From contig CAVXMG010000031.1 in NCBI GenBank assembly GCA_963762735.1, forward strand, positions 62,001 through 126,000: a DNA stretch of 64,000 nucleotides, given 5' to 3'. A program made the translations under genes and the position numbers. The first letter of the stretch is position 1. Every line of letters begins with the position of its first letter. The stretch comes from DASXKD01 sp963762735 (lineage in GTDB: Bacteria; Actinomycetota; Actinomycetes; Streptosporangiales; Streptosporangiaceae). Shown here in pieces: positions 9,049-17,713 of the stretch. The notes beneath the pieces were generated by a model, which saw only the letters and a list, made by a program, of their open reading frames with translations, made no database searches and was not told the DNA's origin.

Positions 9049-10323
9049 ATGGGCAAGTACCGTCCAGCGGCCGGGGGGAGTTCCGGTGGCCCGGCCGCCG
9101 TGGGCTCGCGTTCCGCGGCGCCGGCGGGATCGAGCAGCGAGGGCACGGCCACCGGTGACGCACCCGGCCAGGACGAGGTCCTCCGCCGGGTCAGCGCGGC
9201 CGTGCTCGCGGTCACCAGGGAACTGTCGGTCGGCGACGTGCTCGAGGTCATCGTGCGCTCGGTACGCTCGCTCGCGGGCGCCAGGTACGCGGCGCTCGGC
9301 GTGCCCGACGACCACGGCTCGTTCGCGGAGTTCGTGGTGGACGGCATCTCCGAGCGGCAGCGCAAGGCGATCGGCCCGCTGCCCCGCCAGCACGGCATGC
9401 TGGCCGTCATGCTCCGCGAGGGCCAGCCGCTGCGGCTGGCCGACATCCGCGCCGACCCGAGGTTCGAGGGCTGGCCGTCGGCGCATCCCGAGCTTGCCGA
9501 CATCCTCGCCATGCCGATCAAGGACGGCGACCGCGTGCTCGGCTTCATCTTCGCCGCCAACAAGATGGCCGGCGGGCGCGGCGGGTTCACCGAACGCGAC
9601 GAAGAAGTTCTCGCACTGTTCGCCGCGCATGCCGCGATCGCGCTCATCAACGCCCGCCTCTACGAGCGCGCCCGGCAGCTTTCCGTGCTGGAGGAACGCG
9701 CCCGGCTGGCCAGGGACCTGCACGACGCGGTCTCGCAGAAGCTGTTCAGCATCCGGGTCAAGGCGCGCGCGGCGTCGGTGCTCGCGAGCCGGGACCCGGC
9801 AAGCGGGGACACCGACCGGGCCGCGGCCGAGATGGAGAGCGTGGCCGCCCTGGCCGGCGACGCACAGGCCGAACTGCGCGCGGTCATCGACGGGCTGGCG
9901 CCGCCGGAGATCGCCGAGAGCGGCCTGGCCGGGTCGCTGCGCAGGTACGCCCTGCTGGCCGGCAAGGCGCACGGGGTGCGGGTCCGGTTCGCCGCCGGCG
10001 ACCTGCCGCCGCTGGGCGCGGACCGTGAGGCCGCGCTGTACCGGATGGCCCAGGAAGCGCTGCACAATGCGCTGCGCCACTCCGGCGCGGCCGAGGTCGG
10101 CGTATCGGTGTGCGCGGCGGCCAGGCGGGTCACCCTGGAGGTGAGCGACCAGGGCAAGGGCTTCGTCCCTGAACTGGCCACCGGCGGCCGCGGCCTGCCG
10201 TCGCTGCGGGAACGGGCCGCCGGGGCCGGTGCCTCGCTGGCGATCCGCTCCGCCCCGGGGAAGGGCACGACGGTGCGGGTGGTCATGCCGGTGGACCGCG
10301 CCGGGCGCGGCGGCCCGCGATGA
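9049..10323 (+). CDS. GAF-domain sensor histidine kinase (NarL/HisKA_3 class)
   Basis: A 424-residue soluble sensor kinase. Residues 1-40 are a low-complexity lead. A GAF domain (about 55-205) follows, containing ARYAALGVPDDHG and LAMPIKDGDRVLGFIFAA, of the type that in DevS-like kinases can hold heme or bind small ligands. The HisKA_3 dimerisation domain has phospho-acceptor His225 in LARDLHDAVSQKLFSI. The ATPase domain shows QEALHNALRHS and later GGRGLPSLRERA. No membrane segment is seen. The stop overlaps the start of the response regulator gene (ATGA), so both are made together. TAACGT at 9037-9042 sits just before the ATG and could be a -10 for a leaderless transcript. Confidence 0.9.
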   Translation: MGKYRPAAGGSSGGPAAVGSRSAAPAGSSSEGTATGDAPGQDEVLRRVSAAVLAVTRELSVGDVLEVIVRSVRSLAGARYAALGVPDDHGSFAEFVVDGISERQRKAIGPLPRQHGMLAVMLREGQPLRLADIRADPRFEGWPSAHPELADILAMPIKDGDRVLGFIFAANKMAGGRGGFTERDEEVLALFAAHAAIALINARLYERARQLSVLEERARLARDLHDAVSQKLFSIRVKARAASVLASRDPASGDTDRAAAEMESVAALAGDAQAELRAVIDGLAPPEIAESGLAGSLRRYALLAGKAHGVRVRFAAGDLPPLGADREAALYRMAQEALHNALRHSGAAEVGVSVCAAARRVTLEVSDQGKGFVPELATGGRGLPSLRERAAGAGASLAIRSAPGKGTTVRVVMPVDRAGRGGPR

Positions 10324-10970
10324 GCGCAGCCGGGGATGGGAAGATCACCGTCCTGATCGCGGACGACCATCCGGTGGTGCGGCAGGGGCTGCGGGTGCTG
10401 CTCAGCCTGCACGCCGACATCGAAGTGGTGGGCGAGGCCAGCGACGGCACGGAGGCCGTGGAACTGGCCGCCGCGGTCGCGCCGGACGTGGTCCTGCTCG
10501 ACCTGAAGCTGCCCGGCCTGGACGGGCTCGGCGTGCTGGCCGAGCTACGGGACCAGAATCTGCCCGCCAGGGTGCTGGTGCTCACCAGCGTGGCTGACTC
10601 CGCGTCGGTGACCGTCGCGATGCGGGCCGGTGCCGCGGGCTTCCTGTACAAGGACGTGGACCCGGACGCGCTGGTCCGGGCCGTCCGCTCGGTACACGAC
10701 GGGCACACGGTGCTGGCGCCGGAGGCGGCGGCCACGCTGGTACGGTCCCGGAGCAGGCCAGCGGCGGTCGGCGGCCTCGACGCACTGACCGCGCGGGAGC
10801 GGGAGGTGCTCGCGCAGATCGCCGAGGGCCGGTCCAACAGGGAGATCGCGCGCCTGCTGCACATGTCGGAGAAGACGGTGAAAACCCACGTCAGTTCGGT
10901 GCTGGCCAAGCTCGGCGTGGCCGATCGCACCCAGGCCGCGCTGCACGCGGTGCGCAATTCGCCGGCATGA
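10320..10970 (+). CDS. NarL/FixJ-family response regulator
   Basis: A 216-residue two-domain response regulator. The receiver domain has the acidic pair in IADDHPVV, phospho-acceptor Asp61 in VVLLDLKLPG and the conserved Lys in FLYKDVD. The LuxR-type HTH runs from LTAREREVLAQIAEGRSNRE through the recognition helix SEKTVKTHVSSVLAKLGV. It overlaps the GAF kinase gene by four bases and is its obvious partner. Target genes cannot be inferred; the ABC ATPase gene 81 bases downstream is a candidate. Confidence 0.93.
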   Translation: MSAAGDGKITVLIADDHPVVRQGLRVLLSLHADIEVVGEASDGTEAVELAAAVAPDVVLLDLKLPGLDGLGVLAELRDQNLPARVLVLTSVADSASVTVAMRAGAAGFLYKDVDPDALVRAVRSVHDGHTVLAPEAAATLVRSRSRPAAVGGLDALTAREREVLAQIAEGRSNREIARLLHMSEKTVKTHVSSVLAKLGVADRTQAALHAVRNSPA

Positions 10971-11051
10971 AAACGCCGGGCCCGCAGAGCGCCGTTGCGG
11001 CCTGCCGGATGACGTAGGTTCATCCTTACGGGTGCCGCTGGAAGGAGCCGG

Positions 11052-11840
11052 ATGTCCGACGAGGTGCTGCGGCTGCGGGGTGTCGGTGTCCGGCGCGGCG
11101 GCTCGATGCTTCTCCGCGACATCACCTGGACCGTCCGCGCCGACGAGCGCTGGGTGGTGATCGGGCCGAACGGCGCGGGTAAGACAACGCTGCTCCAGGT
11201 GGCCGCGGCGCAGTTGTACCCGACCGAGGGCACCGCGCGGATTCTCGGCGAGCGGCTCGGCGCGGCCGACGTGTTCGAACTGCGGCCGAGGATCGGCCTG
11301 GCCAGCGCCGCTCTCGCGGACCGGGTGCCGCCCGGGGAAAAGGTGATCGACCTGGTCCTCACCGCCGCCTATGCGATCGTCGGCCGGTGGAAGGAGGAGT
11401 ACGACTCCACCGACGTCACCCGGGCGGTGGAGTTGCTGGACGCACTGGGCTGCGCGCACCTGATTCGCCGCCGGTTCGCCACGCTGTCGGAGGGTGAGCG
11501 CAAGCGGGTCCAGATCGCCCGCGCGCTGATGCCCGACCCGGAACTGCTGTTCCTCGACGAGCCTGCGGCAGGCCTGGACCTCGGCGGCCGTGAGGACCTG
11601 GTACGCAGGATCGCCCGCCTGGCCGCCGACGGGGCCGCGCCCACCATGGTCCTGGTCACCCACCACGTCGAGGAGGTGCCGGCCGGGTTCACCCACGCGC
11701 TGCTGATGCGCCGCGGGTCCGTGCTCGCGTCGGGCCGGCTGGAGCGGGTGTTCACCGAGGAGAACCTGTCCAAGTGCTTCGGCGTGCCGCTGGCCATCGA
11801 GCACCGCAAGTCCCGCTGGTCCGCCCGCACAATGCTGTGA
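11052..11840 (+). CDS. Stand-alone ABC transporter ATP-binding protein
   Basis: A 262-residue ABC ATPase. Walker A is GPNGAGKTTLL and Walker B is LLFLDEP, with the H-loop in LVTHHVEEV. The signature motif reads LSEGERKRVQIARAL rather than LSGGQ. No membrane partner gene is adjacent, so it may serve a distant permease or act as a cytosolic ABC factor like ModF-type proteins. The ATG has GGAAGGAG at 11040-11047. Confidence 0.85.
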   Translation: MSDEVLRLRGVGVRRGGSMLLRDITWTVRADERWVVIGPNGAGKTTLLQVAAAQLYPTEGTARILGERLGAADVFELRPRIGLASAALADRVPPGEKVIDLVLTAAYAIVGRWKEEYDSTDVTRAVELLDALGCAHLIRRRFATLSEGERKRVQIARALMPDPELLFLDEPAAGLDLGGREDLVRRIARLAADGAAPTMVLVTHHVEEVPAGFTHALLMRRGSVLASGRLERVFTEENLSKCFGVPLAIEHRKSRWSARTML

Positions 11841-11983
11841 CCCGGCCGCGTGCGGCGCGCCCGCACGCTGGGGTACGCAGGTGGCCTGGCGGCCGGAGAT
11901 TTACGGGGGGCGCGTCAGGGGCAGAAGAGAAGTATGCGCCGTATGACCGTCACCTGGGCCACCCGGCATCCGTGGAGGCCGCG

Positions 11984-12247
11984 ATGAAAGGTGACCGGGT
12001 CGAGATCGTGATCGACGCGGGTGGCGGCACGAAGACCTACGAGGTCATCGCCACCCGGGCCGGCCGACGGGTCGAGGTGGTCAACCACCGCGGGGTGTTC
12101 GAGGTCACCGAGGTCACCCGCAGCGGCGTGGTGGTCCGGACGGCACGCTTCATGGCCAGCCGGGTGCTCGCCCTGGTCGAGCACCCCGCGCCGCGGCGCC
12201 CCGAGCCGTACCGGCGGCCTGGGCCACGGGACACCTCAGCGGAGTAG
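11984..12247 (+). CDS. Small basic hypothetical protein
   Basis: An 87-residue protein of unknown function. It is rich in short alternating strands (DRVEIVIDAGGGTKTYEVIA, then VEVVNHRGVFEVTEV), consistent with a small beta-barrel, and ends in a Pro/Arg-rich tail. ATG 11984 has GGAGG at 11974-11978, five bases before the start. Composition and codon use look like a genuine actinomycete gene. It lies between the ABC ATPase and an ArsR-like regulator without obvious functional linkage. Confidence 0.65.
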   Translation: MKGDRVEIVIDAGGGTKTYEVIATRAGRRVEVVNHRGVFEVTEVTRSGVVVRTARFMASRVLALVEHPAPRRPEPYRRPGPRDTSAE

Positions 12248-12330
12248 CCGGAGGCGGCGCCGCATGCGAGTCATTGATCCCGGGATTGGGAACGTTAACA
12301 GTACTGAGATCAAAACGCTACCGTTGCCTC

Positions 12331-12867
12331 ATGGCAAGCGCGGATCTCCTGCTCCACCCCGTCCGCCTGCGGATCGTGCAGGCCTTCCTCGGCGACCGGG
12401 CGCTGACCACCAGCGCCCTGGCCGCCGAACTGGCGGATGTGCCGGCGGCCAGCCTGTACCGCCACGTGGCCCGGCTGGTGGATGCCGGGGTTCTCGCGGT
12501 GGTCGCGGAGCGGCGGGTGCGCGGCGCCGTGGAGCGCACGTACGTGCTCCGGGTGAGCGCGGCGACCATCGGGCTGGATGAGATCAGCGAGATGAGCACC
12601 GATGACCACCGGCAGGCGTTCATGGCCTTCGTCGCCGGGCTGCTCGGCGACTTCGACCGCTACCTCGCCCGGGAGGACCGCGACCTGCTGCGGGACGGTG
12701 TGGGTTACCGGATGGCCGGGCTCTGGCTCGATGACGCCGAGTTCGCGGAACTGATGCGCGACCTCACCCGGGTGCTCCAGCCGCGCGCGGCCAACCCGCC
12801 CCGCCCGGGCCGCACCCGCCGCATCCTCGGCTACGTCCTGCTCCCCGGGACCGACCCGGCGCCCTAG
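12331..12867 (+). CDS. ArsR-like helix-turn-helix regulator
   Basis: A 178-residue regulator with an N-terminal winged helix: LLLHPVRLRIVQAFLGDRAL then a second helix pair (TTSALAAELADVPAASLYRH) and the wing AVVAERRVRGAVERTY. The C-terminal half, with FMAFVAGLLGDFDRYLARED and DDAEFAELMRDLTRVLQPR, resembles the effector part of ArsR-like regulators common in actinomycetes. I chose ATG 12331 over the upstream in-frame start because the domain begins there. No Shine-Dalgarno is visible; TACCGT about six bases before the ATG could be a -10 of a leaderless transcript. The ligand is unknown. Confidence 0.82.
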   Translation: MASADLLLHPVRLRIVQAFLGDRALTTSALAAELADVPAASLYRHVARLVDAGVLAVVAERRVRGAVERTYVLRVSAATIGLDEISEMSTDDHRQAFMAFVAGLLGDFDRYLAREDRDLLRDGVGYRMAGLWLDDAEFAELMRDLTRVLQPRAANPPRPGRTRRILGYVLLPGTDPAP

Positions 12868-12963
12868 GGCGGAGCGGGACCGGCCGGTGCCCTATCGGAC
12901 TCAGGCCGCGGCGGCAGTCGTCCATTGTGAGCATGGGCCTTGCATCTGGCATGATCAGAGGCG

Positions 12964-13143
12964 ATGAGCAGCCCCAGGACCCGCCGTTTTCCCGTGACCG
13001 TCACCCGCCTTCCGGTCATTCGCTGCCAGATCTGCCGGCGCACCTTGGCGTCCAGGCCAGGCGAGGCGAGCACCGTGATGACGGAGCACTACCGCCGGGA
13101 ACATCCCGAAGTGCTTGACGCAGCGGCTCAGCGGCCACACTGA
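12964..13143 (+). CDS. Small CxxC/HxxxxH zinc-finger-like protein
   Basis: A 59-residue ORF. It begins MSSPRTRRFPVTVTRLPV and contains C-Q-I-C, then EHYRREHPE, giving a C-x2-C ... H-x4-H arrangement typical of a single treble-clef or C2H2-like zinc site. The basic N-terminus suggests nucleic acid contact. AGAGG at 12957-12961 is close to the ATG, so the ribosome site is weak. It converges with the Rieske gene, 10 bases away. The motif spacing and the lack of rare codons support a real gene. Confidence 0.6.
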   Translation: MSSPRTRRFPVTVTRLPVIRCQICRRTLASRPGEASTVMTEHYRREHPEVLDAAAQRPH

Positions 13144-13153
13144 ACGAGTCCGG

Positions 13154-14101
13154 TCAGGCGCCGGGACGTGCCGGCCTGACCTGGACAATGCCGCCTTCGG
13201 CGATTCTGCTGTCGAAGGCGGGCTGGCGCGCCGTGGCAGGACCATGCACGACCGCGCCGTCACTCAGCCGGTAGGTGCTGCCATGCCAGGGGCAGGTGAG
13301 GCAGGGTTCCCCGTCGGCCTCGCCCAGCGTGCCCTGGTGCAGCGGCCCGCCCAGGTGCGCGCACCGGTCCGCGAGGACCAGCACGTCTGACCCCTGGCGC
13401 ACCACCGCAAGGCTCAGGTAGCCGAACTGGCGCCTGGTCACCCGGCCGTCGGGCAGGTCATAGATCCGGCACAGGTCGTGCCAGCCGAGCGGGGCCAGGT
13501 GCGATACCGACTCGGCGTGGCTGGCCCCCGCCCCCAGCGGGAACGCGAGGTGCCTGCCCAGATAGGCGCCCGCGGTCAGGGTGGCGAGGCCGCCCAGCGC
13601 CAGCATCCGGCCGCTCGCCTCCCGGCCGGTCGCGCGGGCCAGCAGCGATCCCGCGAACAGCGCCCATGCGCCCGCGTTGGCGGCCCCGTGCGCCAGGCCC
13701 ACGCGCTGCTGCTCCCGGTGCAGTGCGGACCAGTCCGCCAGGCCGGCCGCTGCCGCCGGGACCGACCCGGCGAGGCCGAGCGCGATCAGCGCCCTGGCGG
13801 CCCGCTCCGAGCCGGGCACGAAGTCGAGCACGGCCGCCGAGGTCCAAAAGCCCGTGGGAAGCCCGGTCAGCGCCGGATGCACCGGCTGCCCGAGCCACAC
13901 CCCGTGCAGGGCGTCCGCGCGTGTCCCGGTGCCGATCCTGCGCTGTACCGCGGCGGTGAGGGTGCGGGCGGCCGGGTCCAGGCGCTGGGCATGAGCGACC
14001 CGGCGGGCAGCCTCGGCAGGCCCCGGCACGCGCCTGCGGCGCGCGGCGGAATGGCGGGCCGGGCGGGCACGAGGAAAGAGCCTGGGAAAGGTTCGGCTCA
14101 T
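13154..14101 (-). CDS. Rieske [2Fe-2S] protein with N-terminal DUF2231-like membrane domain
   Basis: A 315-residue protein. Residues about 60-200 form a four-helix membrane domain (HPALTGLPTGFWTSAAVLDF, AARALIALGLAGSVPAAAAG, AGAWALFAGSLLARATG) of the DUF2231 type. Residues 210-310 are a Rieske domain with cluster ligands in CAHLGGPL and CPWHGSTY. It probably moves electrons at the membrane for an unknown oxidoreductase. It follows the HD-domain gene by 37 bases on the same strand, so the two may share a transcript. Confidence 0.88.
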   Translation of the reverse strand: MSRTFPRLFPRARPARHSAARRRRVPGPAEAARRVAHAQRLDPAARTLTAAVQRRIGTGTRADALHGVWLGQPVHPALTGLPTGFWTSAAVLDFVPGSERAARALIALGLAGSVPAAAAGLADWSALHREQQRVGLAHGAANAGAWALFAGSLLARATGREASGRMLALGGLATLTAGAYLGRHLAFPLGAGASHAESVSHLAPLGWHDLCRIYDLPDGRVTRRQFGYLSLAVVRQGSDVLVLADRCAHLGGPLHQGTLGEADGEPCLTCPWHGSTYRLSDGAVVHGPATARQPAFDSRIAEGGIVQVRPARPGA

Positions 14102-14138
14102 ACGCAGAGTCCTACCCGGCGGCCGGGCAGGCTACCGC

Positions 14139-14783
14139 CTACCCGGCGGGCAGGCCCGCTGCCGCCGCACCCGGTTCCGGCGAGGGGCCCGGCTGGAGGA
14201 AGCCCTGCGCCACGGCCGTGGCGATCATCGCCCTCGCGTAGCGGCCCAGCGACGCAGAACCGTCCTCGATCAGCGCCACCTTGGCGAGCACCTGATCGGC
14301 GGTGACACCGTGCGCCACCCAGGTGCCGCCGCCGGTCCGCATGTTCAGCAGCATCGGCTGCAACCGGTCCAGGGCGCGGGCGAACCTTGCCTCGGGCGTG
14401 CGCCGTTCCTCGAACTCGTCCCAGAGCGCGCGCACCGCCGCGGCCTGCGGATCCGGCAGGATGGCGAAGATCCGGTCGGCGGCGGCGCGCTCGGCCTCCT
14501 CCTGCCTGGCCAGCGCTGCGCTGTCGGAGTAGAGGAAGAGATCGCCCGCGTCGATCTCCACCATGTCGTGCACCACCAGCATGGCCATCGCCCGGGCGAG
14601 GTCCGTGCCCGGCGGCGCATGCCCGGCCAGGGCCAGTGCCATCAACGCCAGGTGCCAGGAGTGCTCGGCGGAGTTCTCGTGCCTGGATCCGTCGCTGATC
14701 CGGCTCTGCCTGGCCACGGTCTTCAGCCGGTCGGCTTCGAGCACGAACCGGATCTGCCGCTCCAGCGATTCGTCGGCGCCCAT
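14139..14783 (-). CDS. HD-domain phosphohydrolase (YfbR/HDDC2-like)
   Basis: A 214-residue HD-superfamily protein. The metal site is seen as HENSAEHSWHLALMA, then MAMLVVHDMVEIDAGD, and a downstream ALDRLQPMLLN. This order fits 5'-deoxynucleotidase YfbR/HDDC2 family members, which remove phosphate from deoxynucleoside monophosphates. I chose ATG 14783 (MGADESLERQ) because the family starts there; the upstream 33 in-frame residues look non-coding. Substrate assignment is by family only. Confidence 0.82.
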   Translation of the reverse strand: MGADESLERQIRFVLEADRLKTVARQSRISDGSRHENSAEHSWHLALMALALAGHAPPGTDLARAMAMLVVHDMVEIDAGDLFLYSDSAALARQEEAERAAADRIFAILPDPQAAAVRALWDEFEERRTPEARFARALDRLQPMLLNMRTGGGTWVAHGVTADQVLAKVALIEDGSASLGRYARAMIATAVAQGFLQPGPSPEPGAAAAGLPAG

Positions 14784-14931
14784 GCTCCCAGCATGGCGCA
14801 GGCCACGGCAGGCCGTGTGGCACCGGGCTTCCGCGCGCCTGGCCACCCCCAATGCAACCCCTCTGACCAGGCATGTCATCATGATCGTGGGGGACCCAAA
14901 TGATGAATCGGGGGACCGGCTTCATCACGCT

Positions 14932-14961
14932 CACCCTGGCGGACATCTGCCCGCCAGGGTG
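14932..14961 (-). terminator. Hairpin downstream of the MarR gene
   Basis: A perfect 11-bp stem (CACCCTGGCGG at 14932-14942, CCGCCAGGGTG at 14951-14961) around an 8-base loop. It lies 61-90 bases past the minus-strand marR stop and before the HD gene. No T-tract is present, as is common in actinomycetes. Confidence 0.6.
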
Positions 14962-15021
14962 GGCCTTCCCCCGGCCTGTCGTAATGCAGCGCTGCTTTTA
15001 TCTCCCGAGCCGTCGGCCTCG

Positions 15022-15669
15022 TTATCCGTCGCGGTCCTCGGCCCGCAGCCGTACCAGGTGATTGCGGAACACCTGCTCCATCCGCCCGTAGAAGTCCACG
15101 ATCAGCCGTAGCTCGTCGTCGGAGTAGCGGGCCGCCATCTCCCGCCAGTCACGCAGGACAGGCAGGAAGACGCTCGCTACGTTCCGCATGGCCTGATCCA
15201 GGGCCAGGGTGACCACCACGCGCCTGCGGTCGCTCGGGTCCCGCTCCCGGCTCACGTAGCCGGCCTCTTCCAGCCGGTCGATCACCCCGGTGATCGAGGC
15301 AGTGGTCAGGCCGGTAGCCCTGGCCAGCTCGCCGGCCGTCATATGCCCGCTGAAGCTGAGGATGTTCAGGCAGTTCAGGTCCGTGGCGTTGATGCCGATC
15401 CGGTCGGCGGCCGCCTGGCCCATGAGCTGCATCAGGGAGCCGGTCCGGCGCATCGCCGTGGCGAAGGCCAGCTCAAGGTCGGCCCGCCCGGGCGTGCCGG
15501 CGCCGGCGGCCGGCGGCTCGGCCCAGGGCACGTCCCAGCCGTCCGGGCCCGGGCCCTGCTGTCCTGCGCCGGTTTGCCAGGACCGCTCCTGGACCGCGGC
15601 CATATCATCGGCGTCCCCTCGGCCGGCGTCCCCCTGCCCGGCGCCCCCTTGCCCGGGGTCTCCAGACAT
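15022..15669 (-). CDS. MarR-family repressor
   Basis: A 215-residue MarR protein. The winged helix is seen as LNILSFSGHMTAGELARATG then TTASITGVIDRLEEAGYV and the wing SRERDPSDRRRVVVTL. About 65 low-complexity residues precede the domain, longer than usual; a start at Met23 is possible, but AAGGTG just before ATG 15669 supports the long form. It is divergent from an MFS exporter gene with a palindromic AT-rich site between them, the classic arrangement of a MarR repressor controlling a drug exporter and itself. Confidence 0.88.
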   Translation of the reverse strand: MSGDPGQGGAGQGDAGRGDADDMAAVQERSWQTGAGQQGPGPDGWDVPWAEPPAAGAGTPGRADLELAFATAMRRTGSLMQLMGQAAADRIGINATDLNCLNILSFSGHMTAGELARATGLTTASITGVIDRLEEAGYVSRERDPSDRRRVVVTLALDQAMRNVASVFLPVLRDWREMAARYSDDELRLIVDFYGRMEQVFRNHLVRLRAEDRDG

Positions 15670-15684
15670 GCTTCACCTTCTTAT

Positions 15685-15703
15685 TATCTAATTAAACTAG
15701 ATA
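15685..15703. promoter_or_regulatory. Probable MarR operator in the divergent promoter
   Basis: TATCTA at 15685-15690 and TAGATA at 15698-15703 form a perfect inverted repeat separated by ATTAAAC. It is in a strikingly AT-rich patch between marR and the MFS gene. MarR proteins typically bind such 16-20 bp palindromes; the assignment is inferred from position. Confidence 0.6.
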
Positions 15704-15769
15704 TCTGGTTTACGAGATGATAGCTTCCCTAGTGTAATTCGGATACCTCCCTGGTGAGCGGAGACGACG

Positions 15770-17594
15770 ATGACTTCGGACGCTCAGATCCTGGCACCTC
15801 CCGCGGGCGCGGGCGAGGGTGCCGACCCACGCCGCTGGCTGACCCTCGCGATCCTGCTGCTGGCCGCATTTATGAACCTGCTCGATGTTTCCATCGTGAA
15901 TATCGCGATCCCATCCATACAGCGGGATCTGCACGCCAGCTACGCGGACGTGCAGTGGGCGCTGGCCGGGTACACGCTGGCCTACGCCCTGGTCCTGATC
16001 ACCGGCGGCAGGCTCGGGGACGCCTTCGGGCGCAAGCGGCTGTTCCTCATCGGCGTATCCGGCTTCACGATCATGTCGGCGCTGTGCGGAGCCGCGCAGA
16101 GCCCGGGCCAGCTCATCGCCTTCCGGGTCGTCCAGGGCGCCATGGGCGGGATCATGGTCCCGCAGGTGCTGGCCGTGATCCAGGTCATCTTCCCGCCCGG
16201 GGAGCGGATCAAGGCACTGGCCGGGTTCGGCATCACCGCGGGCCTCGGCACCGTGAGCGGGCCGTTGCTCGGCGGGCTGCTCATTCAGCACGACCTGTCC
16301 GGCCTGAGCTGGCGGCCCATCTTCCTGATCAACGTCCCGGTCGGGATCCTCGCTGTGATCGCGTCCGCGGTGCTGGTCCGCGAGTCGCGCTCGCCCCGCC
16401 CGCCGCGGCTGGACCCGCTCGGCGTCGCCCTCGTGAGCGCGGCGCTGCTGCTCCTGCTGTACCCCCTGGTGGAAGGGCGCGAGCTGGGCTGGCCCGGCTG
16501 GACGTTCGTGTCCATGGCGGCTTCGGTGCCTGTATTCGCCCTGTTCGTCTGGTGGGAGCAGGTCAAGACGCGCCGGGACGGCTCCCCGCTGGTGCCACTG
16601 CGGCTGTTCGGCCAGCGCGAGTTCAGCGTGGGCATGGCCATCGCCATGACGTTCTTCCTTGGCATCGCGTCGTTCGGGCTGGTGCTGACCCTGTTCCTGC
16701 AACTGGGCCTCGGCTTCACCCCGCTGCACGCCGGGCTGACCTTCCTCCCGTTCTCCCTGGGCGTGCTGGTCTCCTCGGGTGCCGCCGCCCGGCTCGCGCC
16801 CCGGTTCGGCCGTGGCGTCACCATGGCCGGCGCGCTCATCATCGCCGCCGGGATGACCGGCCTGATCGCGGCCGTGCATCACTACGGTGCCGCGGTGACC
16901 ACCTGGGACCTGGTGCCCGGCCTGGTCGGCGCGGGCCTCGGCCTCGGCGCCGTGATCGCGCCACTGGCCGACATCGTGCTGGACGGGGTGTCGCACCAGG
17001 ATGCGGGCTCCGCCTCTGGCGTGTTCAACACCGGCCTGCAGCTCGGCAACTCGATCGGCATCGCGCTGATCGGCGTGATCTTCTTCGCGCTGCTCGGTAC
17101 CCAGTCCGGTGCGGCGGCGAACACGGTCGTACCGGCGCTGCGGTCCGGCGCGGTGGCCGCTGGGGTTCCGGCCCGCGACGCGGGGGCGCTGGGTGGCCCA
17201 GTTCCGCACCTGCCTGCACGACCGGCTCGTGGCCGCCGACCCGACCGTCACCCCGGCATCCTGCCGGCCGCGCGCGGGTGAGGTGCTCCCCGCCGCGGTC
17301 CACCCCGTCCTCGCCCGGGCCGGGGGCGCCGCGGTCCGCGCCGACTTCGTCGCGTCGGTCGCCCGCACGCTGTGGTTCCAGGTCGGCGTGTTCGGCCTCT
17401 CGTTCCTGCTGATGCTGGCCTGGCCACGCGGCGCAGGCCGCAGGATCCAAGGGAGCGGCGACGGCGGTGTGGCGGCGGCCGATGCCGCGGCCAGCCCGGC
17501 GGTGGCCGCCGGCCGCAGCGCGGCGCGCGCGGCCACGGTGGCGGCCGTTCCCGCGGGGCCGGCCATTCCCTTCGGGTCGGAGCAGGCCACCTGA
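15770..17594 (+). pseudogene. MFS DHA2-type (14-TM) drug exporter, frameshifted near the 3' end
   Basis: The first about 470 residues read cleanly in frame 2 from ATG 15770: motif A is GGRLGDAFGRKRLF, antiporter motif C is in TAGLGTVSGPLLGGLL, and thirteen hydrophobic helices are visible. At about 17180-17190 (GCGACGCGGGGGCGCTGG) the meaningful reading moves to frame 3: VAQFRTCLHDRLVAADPT, then the last helix WFQVGVFGLSFLLMLAWPR, with stop at 17594. Left in frame 2 the protein would end at 17281 without helix 14. The change lies in a G-rich run, so a sequencing indel is as likely as a real mutation. Divergent from marR, its probable regulator. Confidence 0.8.
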
Positions 17595-17615
17595 CCTGCA
17601 CAGACACAAGACAAG

Positions 17616-17650
17616 CGGCAGCCGGGGATTCCACCAGTCCCCGGCTGCCG
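17616..17650. terminator. Bidirectional terminator between MFS and ferritin-like genes
   Basis: A perfect 13-bp stem (CGGCAGCCGGGGA at 17616-17628, TCCCCGGCTGCCG at 17638-17650) around a 9-base loop, followed by TTGTT on the plus strand. It sits between two converging genes and can serve both. Confidence 0.8.
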
Positions 17651-17713
17651 TTGTTACCCCTGCCCTGGATGGGCGCGGTCAGTCGTGCGTTTTCCCAGTG
17701 CGGGCTCCTACGT

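Noticed and set aside
14885..14915. GGGGGACCCA ... GATGAATC resembling the first half of a ydaO (c-di-AMP) riboswitch.
   Set aside because: The second half (GAACCCGTCAGCTAACC-like) is absent, the downstream genes do not fit, and the strand is wrong for the neighbouring minus-strand genes.
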